A stretch of 49,165 nucleotides of DNA from Planctomycetota bacterium (GTDB lineage: Bacteria > Planctomycetota > Planctomycetia > Pirellulales > Pirellulaceae), in NCBI GenBank assembly GCA_029259935.1, contig JAJDEH010000103.1, positions 1 through 49,165 of the forward strand, written 5' to 3'. Position 1 is the first letter of the stretch, and every line of letters begins with the position of its first letter. The notes beneath the pieces are model-generated. The model was not told where the DNA came from, did no database searches, and was given only the letters and a program-made list of their open reading frames with translations. The translations under genes were made by a program, and so were the position numbers. Shown piece after piece: positions 37,309-46,317 of this stretch.

Positions 37309-37693
37309 GATAGATCTCCTCGAAAACATCTTCAACGATAGTGGCGACGAATGCGGCAAATTCTGGGTTGTCTGCAACGGCGTTGCCTACAACTTCGGTC
37401 GGAGAGTTGTGAAAGCAGAACATATCTGCCACCCGCGCCGCTATCAAGTTATCGCTGCCAGGTCAGGACGTGCCAAGATGAGTGCGACTGAATGTCACAG
37501 GACACGTGCGAATAGGCGCGCTCCGATGAGCCACAAGAAAATGATAGACACCCTTGACGCCCCTCCGCCATTCCTAATCAGTACAAATTCCGCGCCAAAC
37601 TCCGATTTTACTCGGAAGCTGTCCCACGGCACGCACTTTGCGTTTCCCTGCTGGTGATTACTTAGCCACCCAAAAAACGAAAGGGGGTGCGGC
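37309..37693. other. Divergent intergenic region
   Basis: This 385-nt stretch separates the minus-strand sulfatase and the plus-strand TPR gene. Short open frames are present but have no ribosome binding site. I see no repeat or structured element that I would defend. Confidence 0.4.
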
Positions 37694-38767
37694 ATGTTTC
37701 AGGGACTGAATAAAAATGTGTGGATCACGGAAACGCTGAATTGGTTGTTCTTGGTTACGGTCGTGGCAATGCTCTCGCTGCTGTTCAGTCGTATCGCGGA
37801 AGGAGGCATGCCGCAGGCCGACCTTCCGCCCGGGACGCTGCCGCCGATCAACGCCGCTCCCTTGCAACCGATAACCGATCCCGTCCCCTCGCCAACGCCA
37901 CCGATTCGCAACGATCTTGAAATGGTGTCGGATTTGTGGAAGACGATCGAGCTTCATCGCAGCGGGGCCACCGAGGAAGCGATCACCGGTTGGCGTCAAA
38001 TGACACTACCCAACAAGACCGAAATTTGGCGACAAGTCGCGTTGGCCGCCGCCCATCTAAGACTGGGCCAAACGGGTGAAGCCGGCGAACTGATTGAATG
38101 GATGGAGCAGAACCAACCAGGAAACGCGTTGGTCCACTACTACAAAGGAATCTTGCTGCTAACAGAAGCCAAGAATGCCCCCGAGTGGTACGATGCCGTC
38201 GAAACAAAAACTCGCTTTGTCTCCTACACGCCGAACCGGGCGACCAGTGTCAGTTCGCTTTACCAATTGGCGGCCATCCATGAATTGGAAGAGGCGATCG
38301 AATTGGCCGGCGGAGTGAATGGGCAACAGCGTCTGTTGCCACTCGTCATGTTCGCCAGTCTTCGAACCGTCGAGCCCGTGGGGACGGGGACGGTGTTTGT
38401 TTCCGCGGTCCAGGCTCCGCCCATTCGGCCGTTGTACGATACGCCCATGCCGTTGACTCCGCCCACCGTCGGCGACTTGCTAACGGCGATCGGAGCCGAC
38501 AACTTCGCGGGCAAAGCCCACAACATGTTGGGACCGCTGTATCTGGAACGAGGATCGCTACAACAGGCGGAAGAACACATGGACGCGGCCGTGGATGCGG
38601 GCCTCAATGTTCTGAATGGCTACGAAGACTTGGCCGAAGGCTATGAATCGCGCGGGCAACACACCGATGCCTTCCGCGCGAATCTCAAGGACATGGCGCA
38701 TGGAGGCGGACTCATCCAGCCAGGACGTAACGCATTCGATAGTCTGCGTAAGTGGTTGGAGGATTAG
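37694..38767 (+). CDS. Membrane-anchored TPR protein
   Basis: A 357-residue protein. A single membrane span (about residues 15-33, LNWLFLVTVVAMLSLLF) follows a short cytoplasmic N-terminus, then a Pro-rich linker (about 43-75, repeated PP and PI units) and a helical domain. TPR-like helices include WRQVALAAAHLRLGQTGEA (about 115-133), ALVHYYKGILLLTEAKN (about 145-160) and a clear unit near 277-335 (AHNMLGPLYLERGSLQQAEEH, then YEDLAEGYESRGQHTDAFR). AAGGGGGTG before the ATG is a strong ribosome binding site. TPR proteins of this type assemble complexes on the periplasmic side. No partner is apparent; the downstream gene is 498 nt away. Confidence 0.75.
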   Translation: MFQGLNKNVWITETLNWLFLVTVVAMLSLLFSRIAEGGMPQADLPPGTLPPINAAPLQPITDPVPSPTPPIRNDLEMVSDLWKTIELHRSGATEEAITGWRQMTLPNKTEIWRQVALAAAHLRLGQTGEAGELIEWMEQNQPGNALVHYYKGILLLTEAKNAPEWYDAVETKTRFVSYTPNRATSVSSLYQLAAIHELEEAIELAGGVNGQQRLLPLVMFASLRTVEPVGTGTVFVSAVQAPPIRPLYDTPMPLTPPTVGDLLTAIGADNFAGKAHNMLGPLYLERGSLQQAEEHMDAAVDAGLNVLNGYEDLAEGYESRGQHTDAFRANLKDMAHGGGLIQPGRNAFDSLRKWLED

Positions 38768-39265
38768 CTTGATGGCTTAGCCAAACAAGTTGTTCACTCT
38801 CCGTTGCAACGTGTTCGGCTAAGCGGCGAGCGGCGAGAACCGGATCAGCCTTCGCTTCGGTCACGAAAAGGGCCCAGCGATCAGGCAATCGCGGTTCTCG
38901 CTGCTGATGTGGCCTCTCTGGCCTCATCCGGGCAGAGATTTTTCCAAAGCCGTCTTCGCATGGCTGCACGACAGCACTGGCACACGACAGCACGGGCAAG
39001 GGTGCAGTTTCTTCAAGCAGGCGGTCGGCCTGGCAAATCGCGACCAAAAAACGAAGAAGATTGCCGTGCCGATCGCTGGTGGAAAAGGTAGAATATCTGC
39101 TGCCAAGTTTTTTGGGCGAAAACCGACCCATGGCCGATACTACTTGTTGATTCGGACTTTACCTCGGCCTCGCCGCTTTTTACAAAGAACGCTTCCTCGG
39201 AATTGAATGCCAAAAACAACGGCCTTGCACCTTAAGAACCGCCAATACGGACAATGGAGTTTTGC
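38768..39265. other. Intergenic region between TPR protein and DUF1501 genes
   Basis: This 498-nt stretch lies between two plus-strand genes. It contains a small direct repeat CACGACAGCAC near 38970-38995. A 139-codon open frame on the minus strand overlaps the end of the TPR gene and has no recognisable content. The promoter of the DUF1501 gene is expected near 39200; GGAG is placed 6 nt before its start. Confidence 0.4.
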
Positions 39266-40669
39266 ATGAATGATTTCCAAATGAACCGGCGACAAGCCAT
39301 GATCGTGGGCGGCTTGGGCGCGATGAGCCTCGGCATGCCGGGAGCGGTGATTGGCAGTGACGAACTCGACGCCCAAGGCAACGCCATGGCCTCGGAGAAG
39401 TCTTGTATCTTCGTGCTACTTTGCGGCGGTCCAAGCCACGTGGATACGTGGGACATGAAACCCAACGCGCCGGCGTCCATTCGCGGACCGTACCAGCCGA
39501 TCGCCACCAAAGTGCCGGGGATGCGCATCAATGAGATGCACACGCGGTTGGCGAAGTTGACCGACCAATTCACGCTCATCAACTCCATGACGCATCCGGG
39601 TGGCATCAGCAATCACTTCGACGCGATGCACAACCTGCTCAGTGGCCAATCGGTGAAACGCGTGCAGCAGGGCGTTCCCGATGACCAGCCTTACCTTGGT
39701 TCGTTTGTCGCCAAGCATAAGCCCAGCAAACGCAACATCGTTTCCAACGCTTGGCTCATCAAATGCGTTGGACGCCCCGTCTTTTGCGCGCCGAACATCG
39801 GCATCGGCGGTTACCTCGGCTCGGCCTACGCGCCGGTGTTCGTGGGGTCGGCCCAAAACCATCCCGCGATGGACGACTTTACACCGCCGGGCATTTACGA
39901 CCTTGGGGACGAGAAAGCCTTCGCCCGGCGCAAGAGTTTGCTCGGCCGCATCGAGTCCAGCAAACTGGCCAACGACCCGCGTGGCAAGGATTGGACGGAC
40001 CTGCGCGCGAAGGCCTACGAAGCGATGACGCGCCCCGAAGGTCGGCAAGCGTTTGACCTGAAGCGCGAGCCAACGAAAGTTCGCGAACGTTATGGCCGCC
40101 ATCCGCTCGGGCAAAATCTGTTGCTTGCGCGGCGCATGGTGGAATCCGGCGTGCGGTTCGTCACCGTCAACGGCTGGACCGGACAGGCGACGCATGACAA
40201 GGCGGGCCCGCCTAGTAGTAGCTGGGACATGCACGGCGGAAACATGGGCATGGGCAATGCCTTCGGTGACGGCTCGTACGGCATGGGATTCTGCCTGCCG
40301 CGAATGGATCAGGCGGTCGCTGGACTGCTTTCCGATCTCAAGGAGCGCGGCATGATGGAGAACACGCTGGTCGTTGTGATGGGTGAGTTTGGTCGCACTC
40401 CAAAAATCTTGACGCAAGAACCACCCGGCCGTCAGCACTGGCCCAAGTGTTTCTCCGCCATCATGGCCGGCTGCGGCATTCGCGGTGGGGCGGTCTATGG
40501 CAAGTCCGATAAGCACGCCGCCTATGTCACGAGCAACCCAGTCCGCCCCGAGGAAATGGCCGCCACGATCTATCACGCGCTCGACATACCGCTCAACGAG
40601 CCGCAGAACAACAGCGGCATTTTGCGTCCCATCACCACGGGCAAACCGTTGATGGAATTGTTTGGGTAA
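39266..40669 (+). CDS. DUF1501 protein, possibly sulfatase-linked
   Basis: A 467-residue DUF1501 protein. The N-terminus MNDFQMNRRQAMIVGGLGAM is a twin-arginine-type signal. Fold motifs include SCIFVLLCGGPSHVDTWDMKP, VRFVTVNGW, MENTLVVVMGEFGRTPKI and GRQHWPKCFSAIMAGCGIRG, which is the C-terminal family signature. GGAG 6 nt before 39266 decides the start over an ATG at 39254 that overlaps that site. A sulfatase gene follows on the same strand with its start about 140 nt downstream, so the two may form a unit. The paralogue at 18540 pairs instead with a PSCyt1/DUF1549/DUF1553 protein. Confidence 0.92.
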   Translation: MNDFQMNRRQAMIVGGLGAMSLGMPGAVIGSDELDAQGNAMASEKSCIFVLLCGGPSHVDTWDMKPNAPASIRGPYQPIATKVPGMRINEMHTRLAKLTDQFTLINSMTHPGGISNHFDAMHNLLSGQSVKRVQQGVPDDQPYLGSFVAKHKPSKRNIVSNAWLIKCVGRPVFCAPNIGIGGYLGSAYAPVFVGSAQNHPAMDDFTPPGIYDLGDEKAFARRKSLLGRIESSKLANDPRGKDWTDLRAKAYEAMTRPEGRQAFDLKREPTKVRERYGRHPLGQNLLLARRMVESGVRFVTVNGWTGQATHDKAGPPSSSWDMHGGNMGMGNAFGDGSYGMGFCLPRMDQAVAGLLSDLKERGMMENTLVVVMGEFGRTPKILTQEPPGRQHWPKCFSAIMAGCGIRGGAVYGKSDKHAAYVTSNPVRPEEMAATIYHALDIPLNEPQNNSGILRPITTGKPLMELFG

Positions 40670-40808
40670 ACCCGATACGAGGTGCGTGCCTAGATTTCCA
40701 TGTTCGTGCCGAAGCCAACCTTGTAACTCAGTTTGGTTGGAATTCGACATCCAACACCGCGCCATCACATACACCAATTCGATGGTGCCAAGAAAGTGTT
40801 CGACATCA

Positions 40809-42368
40809 ATGTCGCCGACGCCTAGAGCTGCAATCTTGTTTCTTATCATTGGGTCCGCCCTATTTTCGTTGGGTCATGCCAAAACCGTTGTTGCGGATGC
40901 GAATCGCGATCGACCTAACATCGTGGTCATCCTCGCGGACGATCTTGGCTATGGCGATGTCTCGTGCTACGGCGCGAAGGCGCTGCGCACGCCGCACATC
41001 GACCGGCTGGCGGCCGAGGGCCAAAGATTCACCAGCGGATATTGTTCCGCTTCGACCTGCACACCGACGCGATATTCGTTTTTGACCGGAACGTATGCCT
41101 TTCGGCAAAAAGGCACGGGCATCGCGGCTCCGAACAATCCAGCCATCATCCAGCCCGGCACGGAGACCGTGGCTTCGATTCTTCAGCGCGCCGGTTACAG
41201 GACGGCCGTCGTTGGCAAATGGCATTTGGGTCTTGGCGGTGAAGGCGGACCCAACTGGAATGGCGAATTGAATCCCGGTCCGCTCGAAATTGGCTTTGAC
41301 CATTGTTATTTGCTGCCGACAACTAACGATCGAGTCCCTCAGGTTTACGTGCGGAACCATCGAGTCTTGAACCTTGATCCCAAGGATCCCTTGTGGGTCG
41401 GCACGAAGAAGCCCGACGACGACCATCCCACCGGCATCACGCACCGCGATACGCTGAAGATGGACTGGTCTCACGGTCACAACGGCACCCTCCATAACGG
41501 CATCAGCCGCATCGGTTTTTACACGGGCGGGCACGCGGCTCGCTTCCGTGACGAGGACTTGGCCGACGAGTGGGTTAAGCAGTCGGTGCGCTGGATCGAC
41601 CAAAACAAAGACCAGCCATTTTTCCTCTTTTTTTCGTCCCATGACCTGCATGTACCGCGGATGCCGCACGAGCGTTTCCACGGCAAAACGCCGCTCGGAT
41701 TTCGGGGCGACGCCATCGTGCAACTCGACTGGTGCGTCGGCCAATTGCTCGACGCGCTGGAGCGTAACGAACTCACCAAGAACACACTGGTCGTATTTTG
41801 CTCCGACAACGGACCCGTCCTCGACGACGGCTACAAAGACGGCGCGGTGGAAAAACTTGGCGATCATAAACCGGCCGGTCCGTACAGCGGCGGAAAATAC
41901 AGCGTTTTTGAAGGCGGCACGCGCACCCCCTTCATTACCCGCTGGCCCGGACGCATCCCGCCGGGAGTGTCCGATGAAGTCGTCTGCACGATCGATTTCG
42001 CGGCCAGTTTGGCGGCGTTGATCGGTGCCGACCTTCCGCCCGACTCCTGTCTCGACAGCTTCAACGTGTTGAGCGCCTTGCTGGGACAGGACAACGCCAA
42101 CGGCCGTGATCACTTGATTCAACAAGACAATGGGAACCGTGGAAACTTTGGCCTGCGCGTCGGCGACTGGAAGTTGCAACGCGGATCGTCCCGCCGCGGG
42201 AAAGGCAAACAAGCCAAACAAACCAAACCGCGAGAGCGGCTGTTCAACCTGGCCGTCGATCCTGGCGAGAAGAACAATGTCGCTGAAGAACATCCCGACG
42301 TCGCGCGTCGATTGGCCGGCCAACTGGACAAGCTGATCCAAGAGGGTCGCAGCAGAAAAGGCAGCTAA
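40809..42368 (+). CDS. Secreted arylsulfatase-like sulfatase
   Basis: A 519-residue sulfatase. The signal peptide covers about residues 1-28. The formylglycine site is CTPTR at 84-88 followed by YSFLTG; the Thr in third place after the proline is a common variant. Other active-site motifs are LADDLGYGD (42-50), VVGKWHLG, FFLFFSSHDLHVPR and VVFCSDNGPVLDDG. The C-terminus has a basic stretch (SSRRGKGKQAKQTKPRERL). The start at 40809 gives the best signal peptide; 40782 is in frame but adds nine residues, and the frame stays open back to 40662. No ribosome binding site is strong for either. It probably acts on a sulfated polysaccharide, but the exact substrate cannot be read. Confidence 0.9.
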   Translation: MSPTPRAAILFLIIGSALFSLGHAKTVVADANRDRPNIVVILADDLGYGDVSCYGAKALRTPHIDRLAAEGQRFTSGYCSASTCTPTRYSFLTGTYAFRQKGTGIAAPNNPAIIQPGTETVASILQRAGYRTAVVGKWHLGLGGEGGPNWNGELNPGPLEIGFDHCYLLPTTNDRVPQVYVRNHRVLNLDPKDPLWVGTKKPDDDHPTGITHRDTLKMDWSHGHNGTLHNGISRIGFYTGGHAARFRDEDLADEWVKQSVRWIDQNKDQPFFLFFSSHDLHVPRMPHERFHGKTPLGFRGDAIVQLDWCVGQLLDALERNELTKNTLVVFCSDNGPVLDDGYKDGAVEKLGDHKPAGPYSGGKYSVFEGGTRTPFITRWPGRIPPGVSDEVVCTIDFAASLAALIGADLPPDSCLDSFNVLSALLGQDNANGRDHLIQQDNGNRGNFGLRVGDWKLQRGSSRRGKGKQAKQTKPRERLFNLAVDPGEKNNVAEEHPDVARRLAGQLDKLIQEGRSRKGS

Positions 42369-42418
42369 CCGTGTGGTTTCGAGTCCTTGAAAACAGATAA
42401 CGAATCCTCGCCCAGGCG

Positions 42419-43765
42419 CTACTTCTGATTGTCCGCCGCCTTCCGCTGGCGACGATACTTTTCTTCATATTTTTTCCACAAGCGCTTGTGACGATCGGAA
42501 AGATCGATCTCGCGCCCGCCAACATAAGCCCGTTCAATTTGCGTCGCGGTTTCCAATGGATCGCCGTCGGCGATAAACAGCGTGGCGTCCTTGCCCGCTT
42601 CCAGCGAACCGACCCGGTCGGCCACGCCGAAGACTTGGGCCGGATACAGTGTGATCGCCTTCAATGCCTCTTCGGGCGGCAAGCCGAACGCGACGGCCGT
42701 TGCCGCGTGGTAAGGCAAGTTTCGCACGTTCGACGCGCCGAAACGTCCCGTTCCCGCAATACAAAACGGAATACCCGCCGCGCGCAACCGGTCGGGCAAC
42801 GTGTAGGGGGCATCGTAGTCGTCGGCTCGTCGCCGTGGCAATCGATAAGTACCCGTCACGATCACCGGCACCGAGTGTTTCTTCAGCAGCGGAGCGCACA
42901 GCACGGCGTCGTAACCGCCGGCAATGATCAGCTTGACGTTTTGCTTACTGGCGAAGGCAATCGCGGCTTGAATTTGTTGCACTTCATTGGCCATCACGAT
43001 GATCGGAAGTTCGCGATCAAGAACTGGCAACATCGCTTCCAATCGCAGGTCGACCTGTTGGCCGTTTTTCGCGCTTCTCGCTTTCTGATACGCGCGAGCA
43101 TTGTCAAAGACCTTTCGCAATCGGTCGAGGGATTCGTCGCGATCCTTTCGCTGTTGGTCGGGCGACTTCTTTTCGTCCCAGTCCATCGCCGGCAGCATCC
43201 GCGGCCACTCGATGTGCAGGCCGACATCCGCCTTCAACGTCAAGTCTTCAAAAGTCCAACCGTCAAGCTGCAACACGGACGAGCGTCCTGAAATCAGGCC
43301 GCCGTTGGGCGCGGTCAGCGCCAGCAACACGCCGTTGCTGCGAGTCACGGGAATCAACTCGCTGTCGGGGTTCACCGAAACGTTGGCTTTGACGTTGGGG
43401 TTAATCCGGCCGCTCTCCTGATAATCGCGAGTCGCTCGAACGGCATTGATTTCGACGAGCCCAATATTGGAAAGCCCATCGAACAATCCTGGATAGATGT
43501 GCTTTCCTTTGGCGTCCAACTTAATGGCATCTTTGGGTACGGCCACATCATCGCTCGCGCCAACCGCCACGATCTTTCCCGCCGCGAACACCAACGTGCC
43601 CGACGCGATGGCAGGTCCGCTGACCGGATGAATCGTCCCGCCAACCAACGCCACGGGCGTTTGCTGAGTCGCACCGGGAACTTCGGGAAAAGCAAAGGCC
43701 GCTTGAACCGAAACAGCAATGAACATCGCGACCGCGAGCGGCGAAAATCTTGAAAGCATCATCAT
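42419..43765 (-). CDS. Amidohydrolase-superfamily protein lacking metal ligands
   Basis: A 448-residue exported protein with a signal peptide (about 1-26). The fold markers of imidazolonepropionase-like amidohydrolases are present: VALVGGTIHPVSGPAI at the start, GKHIYPGLFDGLSNIGLV where PGLID-H-x-H normally stands, and the end motif EALKAITLYPAQVFGVADRVGSLEAGKDATLFI. The HxH pair is replaced by LSN, and the usual late Asp (GTDS) is GTGRF; the other metal histidines are also not obvious. It is therefore probably not a hydrolase of the usual type. Similar metal-less relatives are known. It is convergent with the sulfatase gene. Three ATG codons lie at its start and no ribosome binding site is clear. 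Confidence 0.85.
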   Translation of the reverse strand: MMMLSRFSPLAVAMFIAVSVQAAFAFPEVPGATQQTPVALVGGTIHPVSGPAIASGTLVFAAGKIVAVGASDDVAVPKDAIKLDAKGKHIYPGLFDGLSNIGLVEINAVRATRDYQESGRINPNVKANVSVNPDSELIPVTRSNGVLLALTAPNGGLISGRSSVLQLDGWTFEDLTLKADVGLHIEWPRMLPAMDWDEKKSPDQQRKDRDESLDRLRKVFDNARAYQKARSAKNGQQVDLRLEAMLPVLDRELPIIVMANEVQQIQAAIAFASKQNVKLIIAGGYDAVLCAPLLKKHSVPVIVTGTYRLPRRRADDYDAPYTLPDRLRAAGIPFCIAGTGRFGASNVRNLPYHAATAVAFGLPPEEALKAITLYPAQVFGVADRVGSLEAGKDATLFIADGDPLETATQIERAYVGGREIDLSDRHKRLWKKYEEKYRRQRKAADNQK

Positions 43766-44430
43766 GGTTTACAAAAACTGGTTTTCATTGATTTGCGAAC
43801 TGGCATATCCACGCTCACGCGAGTGTGGAGCTTGGGCGAACAATCGATTCATTCTTAGACAGTGCGAATGCCCATCCCTTCATTCTACCCGCCGCGACAG
43901 CAACGCGGCTAGCTTTCGAAAACCACGGCAATTGTGGGATTTTTGGCGACTTTTTTTCGTGCCCAACCCAATCCGCACTTCACTTTGCCATCGTGGCGCT
44001 CGAAGCGGTTGCGATTGCAAACTTGGCTGTTCAAAGCGGCGCACTTCAAAATGTGTAACATACAAGCAACCACTAAAATCTTCTGATCCCTTCGCTGTCG
44101 CCACGCCCTAACAGAAACCGGCATCACGAGTTAGTACCAACGCGTCGCTGGCTTCGCCCACTGAAACGCTGAGAAAACCGTTGCAGTTTTGCAACCATTT
44201 CAAAATGGGCAATACGGTGTTTTTCTAAAGGTGTTTGTCTAGCAGCCTGTTGAAAAAATCGAACCTAGAGAGGTTGGCTGGGGTTGAGCGTAGCGAACTC
44301 CCCGTAGATCGCGTTCTGGGGGCTCACTTTCGTTCGACCCCAGCCACCCAAATCCGTTTTTCAACAGGTTGCTCGAGGTGTTTGTCCACGGGTGATTGTC
44401 TGGGCCCCCATTTTGGGTCGCGGCGAATTG
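43766..44430. other. Intergenic region with a MITE-like element
   Basis: This 665-nt stretch separates the amidohydrolase-like and DUF1570 genes, both on the minus strand. The part from 44229 to 44386 is a MITE-like element with flanking direct repeats. The rest has only short open frames with no ribosome binding site; a small hairpin CCACGCT/AGTGTGG lies at 43809-43828, 44 nt upstream of the amidohydrolase start. Confidence 0.5.
44229..44386. mobile_element. Palindromic MITE-like element with 11-bp flanking direct repeats
   Basis: The 11-bp sequence AGGTGTTTGTC occurs at 44229-44239 and again at 44376-44386. The 136 bp between them begins with AGCAGCCTGTTGAAAAA (44241-44257) and ends with its near-perfect reverse complement TTTTTCAACAGGTTGCT (44357-44373), 16 of 17 matching. 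Inside are further complementary arms (about 44273-44305 and 44315-44348) containing GGCTGGGG and CCCCAGCC, so the whole element can fold on itself. It has no gene. Terminal inverted repeats inside a target-site-like duplication are the marks of a non-autonomous transposable element. Direct repeats of 10-13 bp are typical of IS4-family elements, but the family is not proven. Confidence 0.8.
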
Positions 44431-45867
44431 TTAATTTCCATTCAGCCACTTCTGACGATAACGGACGGCAAGCGCCCGATTCTGGAACTGCTTGACGTCC
44501 GTCAGCGCGCGGCCCCTCTTGTCCGCCGGCACTTTGGCCAAGCTTTCCGCCTGCCAGCGCTGGGCGTTGGCCGAAGTATGAAAGAGGTTGGCTTCGCGCG
44601 CGACCCGGCGGCCGTCCGGATACGAGATGGTCACGACGAAATGCGGCCGCGCTGCGAAGGGAGACTTATAGGGCAGCCGCTGGAGATGTTTCACTTGCCG
44701 GCGTTCCAACGCAACCAAGTCGTCTCCAAAATGCTTCTTGAACAGTGTCAGATTTTCTGAAACGAGCCCGGAGCCCACGGTTGCCAAGTAACCCTGCAAC
44801 GGCCCCAGGCGACTCATTCGTAAAACATACGCGTTAAAGTCGGCGCGGTGGTTCTTGGCCAAAAAGTGAGTCAGCGACCAGGCCGAAGCGTAGCCGGTCG
44901 ATGTTAGCCGCGCGGCCATCACCGTTTGCTGGATTGTCTTGCCGTCCAGACCGTTCGCGGATTTGCCCTGCAGATACTCCTCGAGTTCATACATCCGCAA
45001 ATCGTTCACCTGCCCCGCGCCTTTCCACGTCAAGCGTTCACCGAACGAGGTGGGGGCGAAGTACTCGGCCAGCCCTTCGGCCAGCCACATCGGCCACACG
45101 GACAGCCGTTGTTGTACGCCGATGTTGTGCAGAATCTGGTGGGCCCCTTCGTGGGCAATCGTCGAGATCTTTTGCCCGACGGCAACTTCCGGGCTGACCG
45201 CCGTCAGCCGAGCTTCTTCGTACAGCACGACTTGGTTCGACAACACGTCGTAGTAAGCGACAACACCGGCGGGCATTCTTCGATGTTTTTGAAATTCCGC
45301 TTCGGTGCGAAACATGATCACGACCAACGGCACTTCGGGCGGGTGCGTTTTGATCTTCTGAGCCGAGGCGTGCAGTTCGACGCCGCGATACATGTTCCTC
45401 ATGATGCGGCTGGTCGTTTTGGCGAATCCATCGGTCGTGTTGTAGACAAACAAATAACGGCCGCTGGGCATGAACATGAAGTTCTCAAAACTCTCGGACA
45501 GGCCAGATTTGATTTCGTCCTTCGAGGACGGTTTAAACGCTCGCTCGGTATCCGGGGCCGCATCTTTCGAACGCGCGACGAGACGGCCATCGGGCAACAT
45601 CACGATTCGATGCTCGCCGACTTCCACGTGAATCTTGGCCACGACCGGTTTCCCATCGTTGTCGTTGGTCGTCACACGTCGCCCCGCGCCGACACGCAAC
45701 GGACCGGCGGGAATGTCGAACCCTAACTGACGCGGATTGATGGCCGGGGCCGCCGGTTCCGCGCAACAAACGGAGAGGCCGGTTAGCGCGGCGCACAGGG
45801 CTACCAGCGACATCAACCGTCGACGGTTGGCGGCGCGAAGATTTAAGATACCGTCGTCGTGCGGCAC
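44431..45867 (-). CDS. DUF1570 metalloprotease-like exported protein
   Basis: A 478-residue exported protein. The GTG start at 45867 is chosen because GAGG lies 8 nt before it and the product begins with a normal signal peptide (basic NRRR, then LMSLVALCAALTGLSVCC). An open frame extends to 46143, and an ATG lies at 45813. The gluzincin-like motif is HEGAH (239-243), with a third ligand candidate Glu264 in WLAEGLAEYF. This matches the DUF1570 family, common in planctomycetes and predicted to be zinc peptidases. Substrate and targets are unknown. The next gene downstream is separated by the MITE-like element, which lies 45 nt after the stop. Confidence 0.8.
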   Translation of the reverse strand: MPHDDGILNLRAANRRRLMSLVALCAALTGLSVCCAEPAAPAINPRQLGFDIPAGPLRVGAGRRVTTNDNDGKPVVAKIHVEVGEHRIVMLPDGRLVARSKDAAPDTERAFKPSSKDEIKSGLSESFENFMFMPSGRYLFVYNTTDGFAKTTSRIMRNMYRGVELHASAQKIKTHPPEVPLVVIMFRTEAEFQKHRRMPAGVVAYYDVLSNQVVLYEEARLTAVSPEVAVGQKISTIAHEGAHQILHNIGVQQRLSVWPMWLAEGLAEYFAPTSFGERLTWKGAGQVNDLRMYELEEYLQGKSANGLDGKTIQQTVMAARLTSTGYASAWSLTHFLAKNHRADFNAYVLRMSRLGPLQGYLATVGSGLVSENLTLFKKHFGDDLVALERRQVKHLQRLPYKSPFAARPHFVVTISYPDGRRVAREANLFHTSANAQRWQAESLAKVPADKRGRALTDVKQFQNRALAVRYRQKWLNGN

Positions 45868-46317
45868 GGGATTTTCCTCAACTCTGTTTCCGTTACGATT
45901 CCATTCCAACGATCGCGCTGCCTCGGCCAAGCGGGGCAGTCGCGACTGCTTGCCAACGGGCGGTGACATCCAAGATGATTCTTGTATTTTTGTCAAAGCT
46001 TGATTTTGGGAAGTGGCAGGCGAATTCATCCTTGTGACAAAGGACAAGACACGCGCCGAACGGCCATCGCTGCCGGTGGTGTCGTTATCTTTTACACAAC
46101 GAACGCCACGCATTCCCGGTAAGTTCATTTTACCGGACTCCACCCGCCAATTCCAGTTATTGGAAGTCTAGGCTGTTTTGCCCAGTAATCGTAAGCGTTC
46201 GGCGGAAAAAGCCGTCCGATCGAATGGACCGAAGAGGCGACAAACGACCCGGTCGCCTGGCACCGCTTTGCTTGATCGGCGGGTTGAGTGCGTGGCTGTC
46301 GCGATCAACGGGTTTTT

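Noticed and set aside
38712..39131. 139-codon open frame on the minus strand
   Set aside because: It overlaps the end of the TPR gene on the other strand and has no motif or ribosome binding site.
39416..40849. Long open frame on the minus strand, 477 codons
   Set aside because: It is antisense to the DUF1501 gene on the plus strand, which has family motifs and a ribosome binding site. Its own product has no recognisable domain.
40860..42341. Long open frame on the minus strand, 493 codons
   Set aside because: It mirrors the sulfatase gene with its formylglycine site and has no domain of its own; long antisense frames are expected in GC-rich coding sequence.
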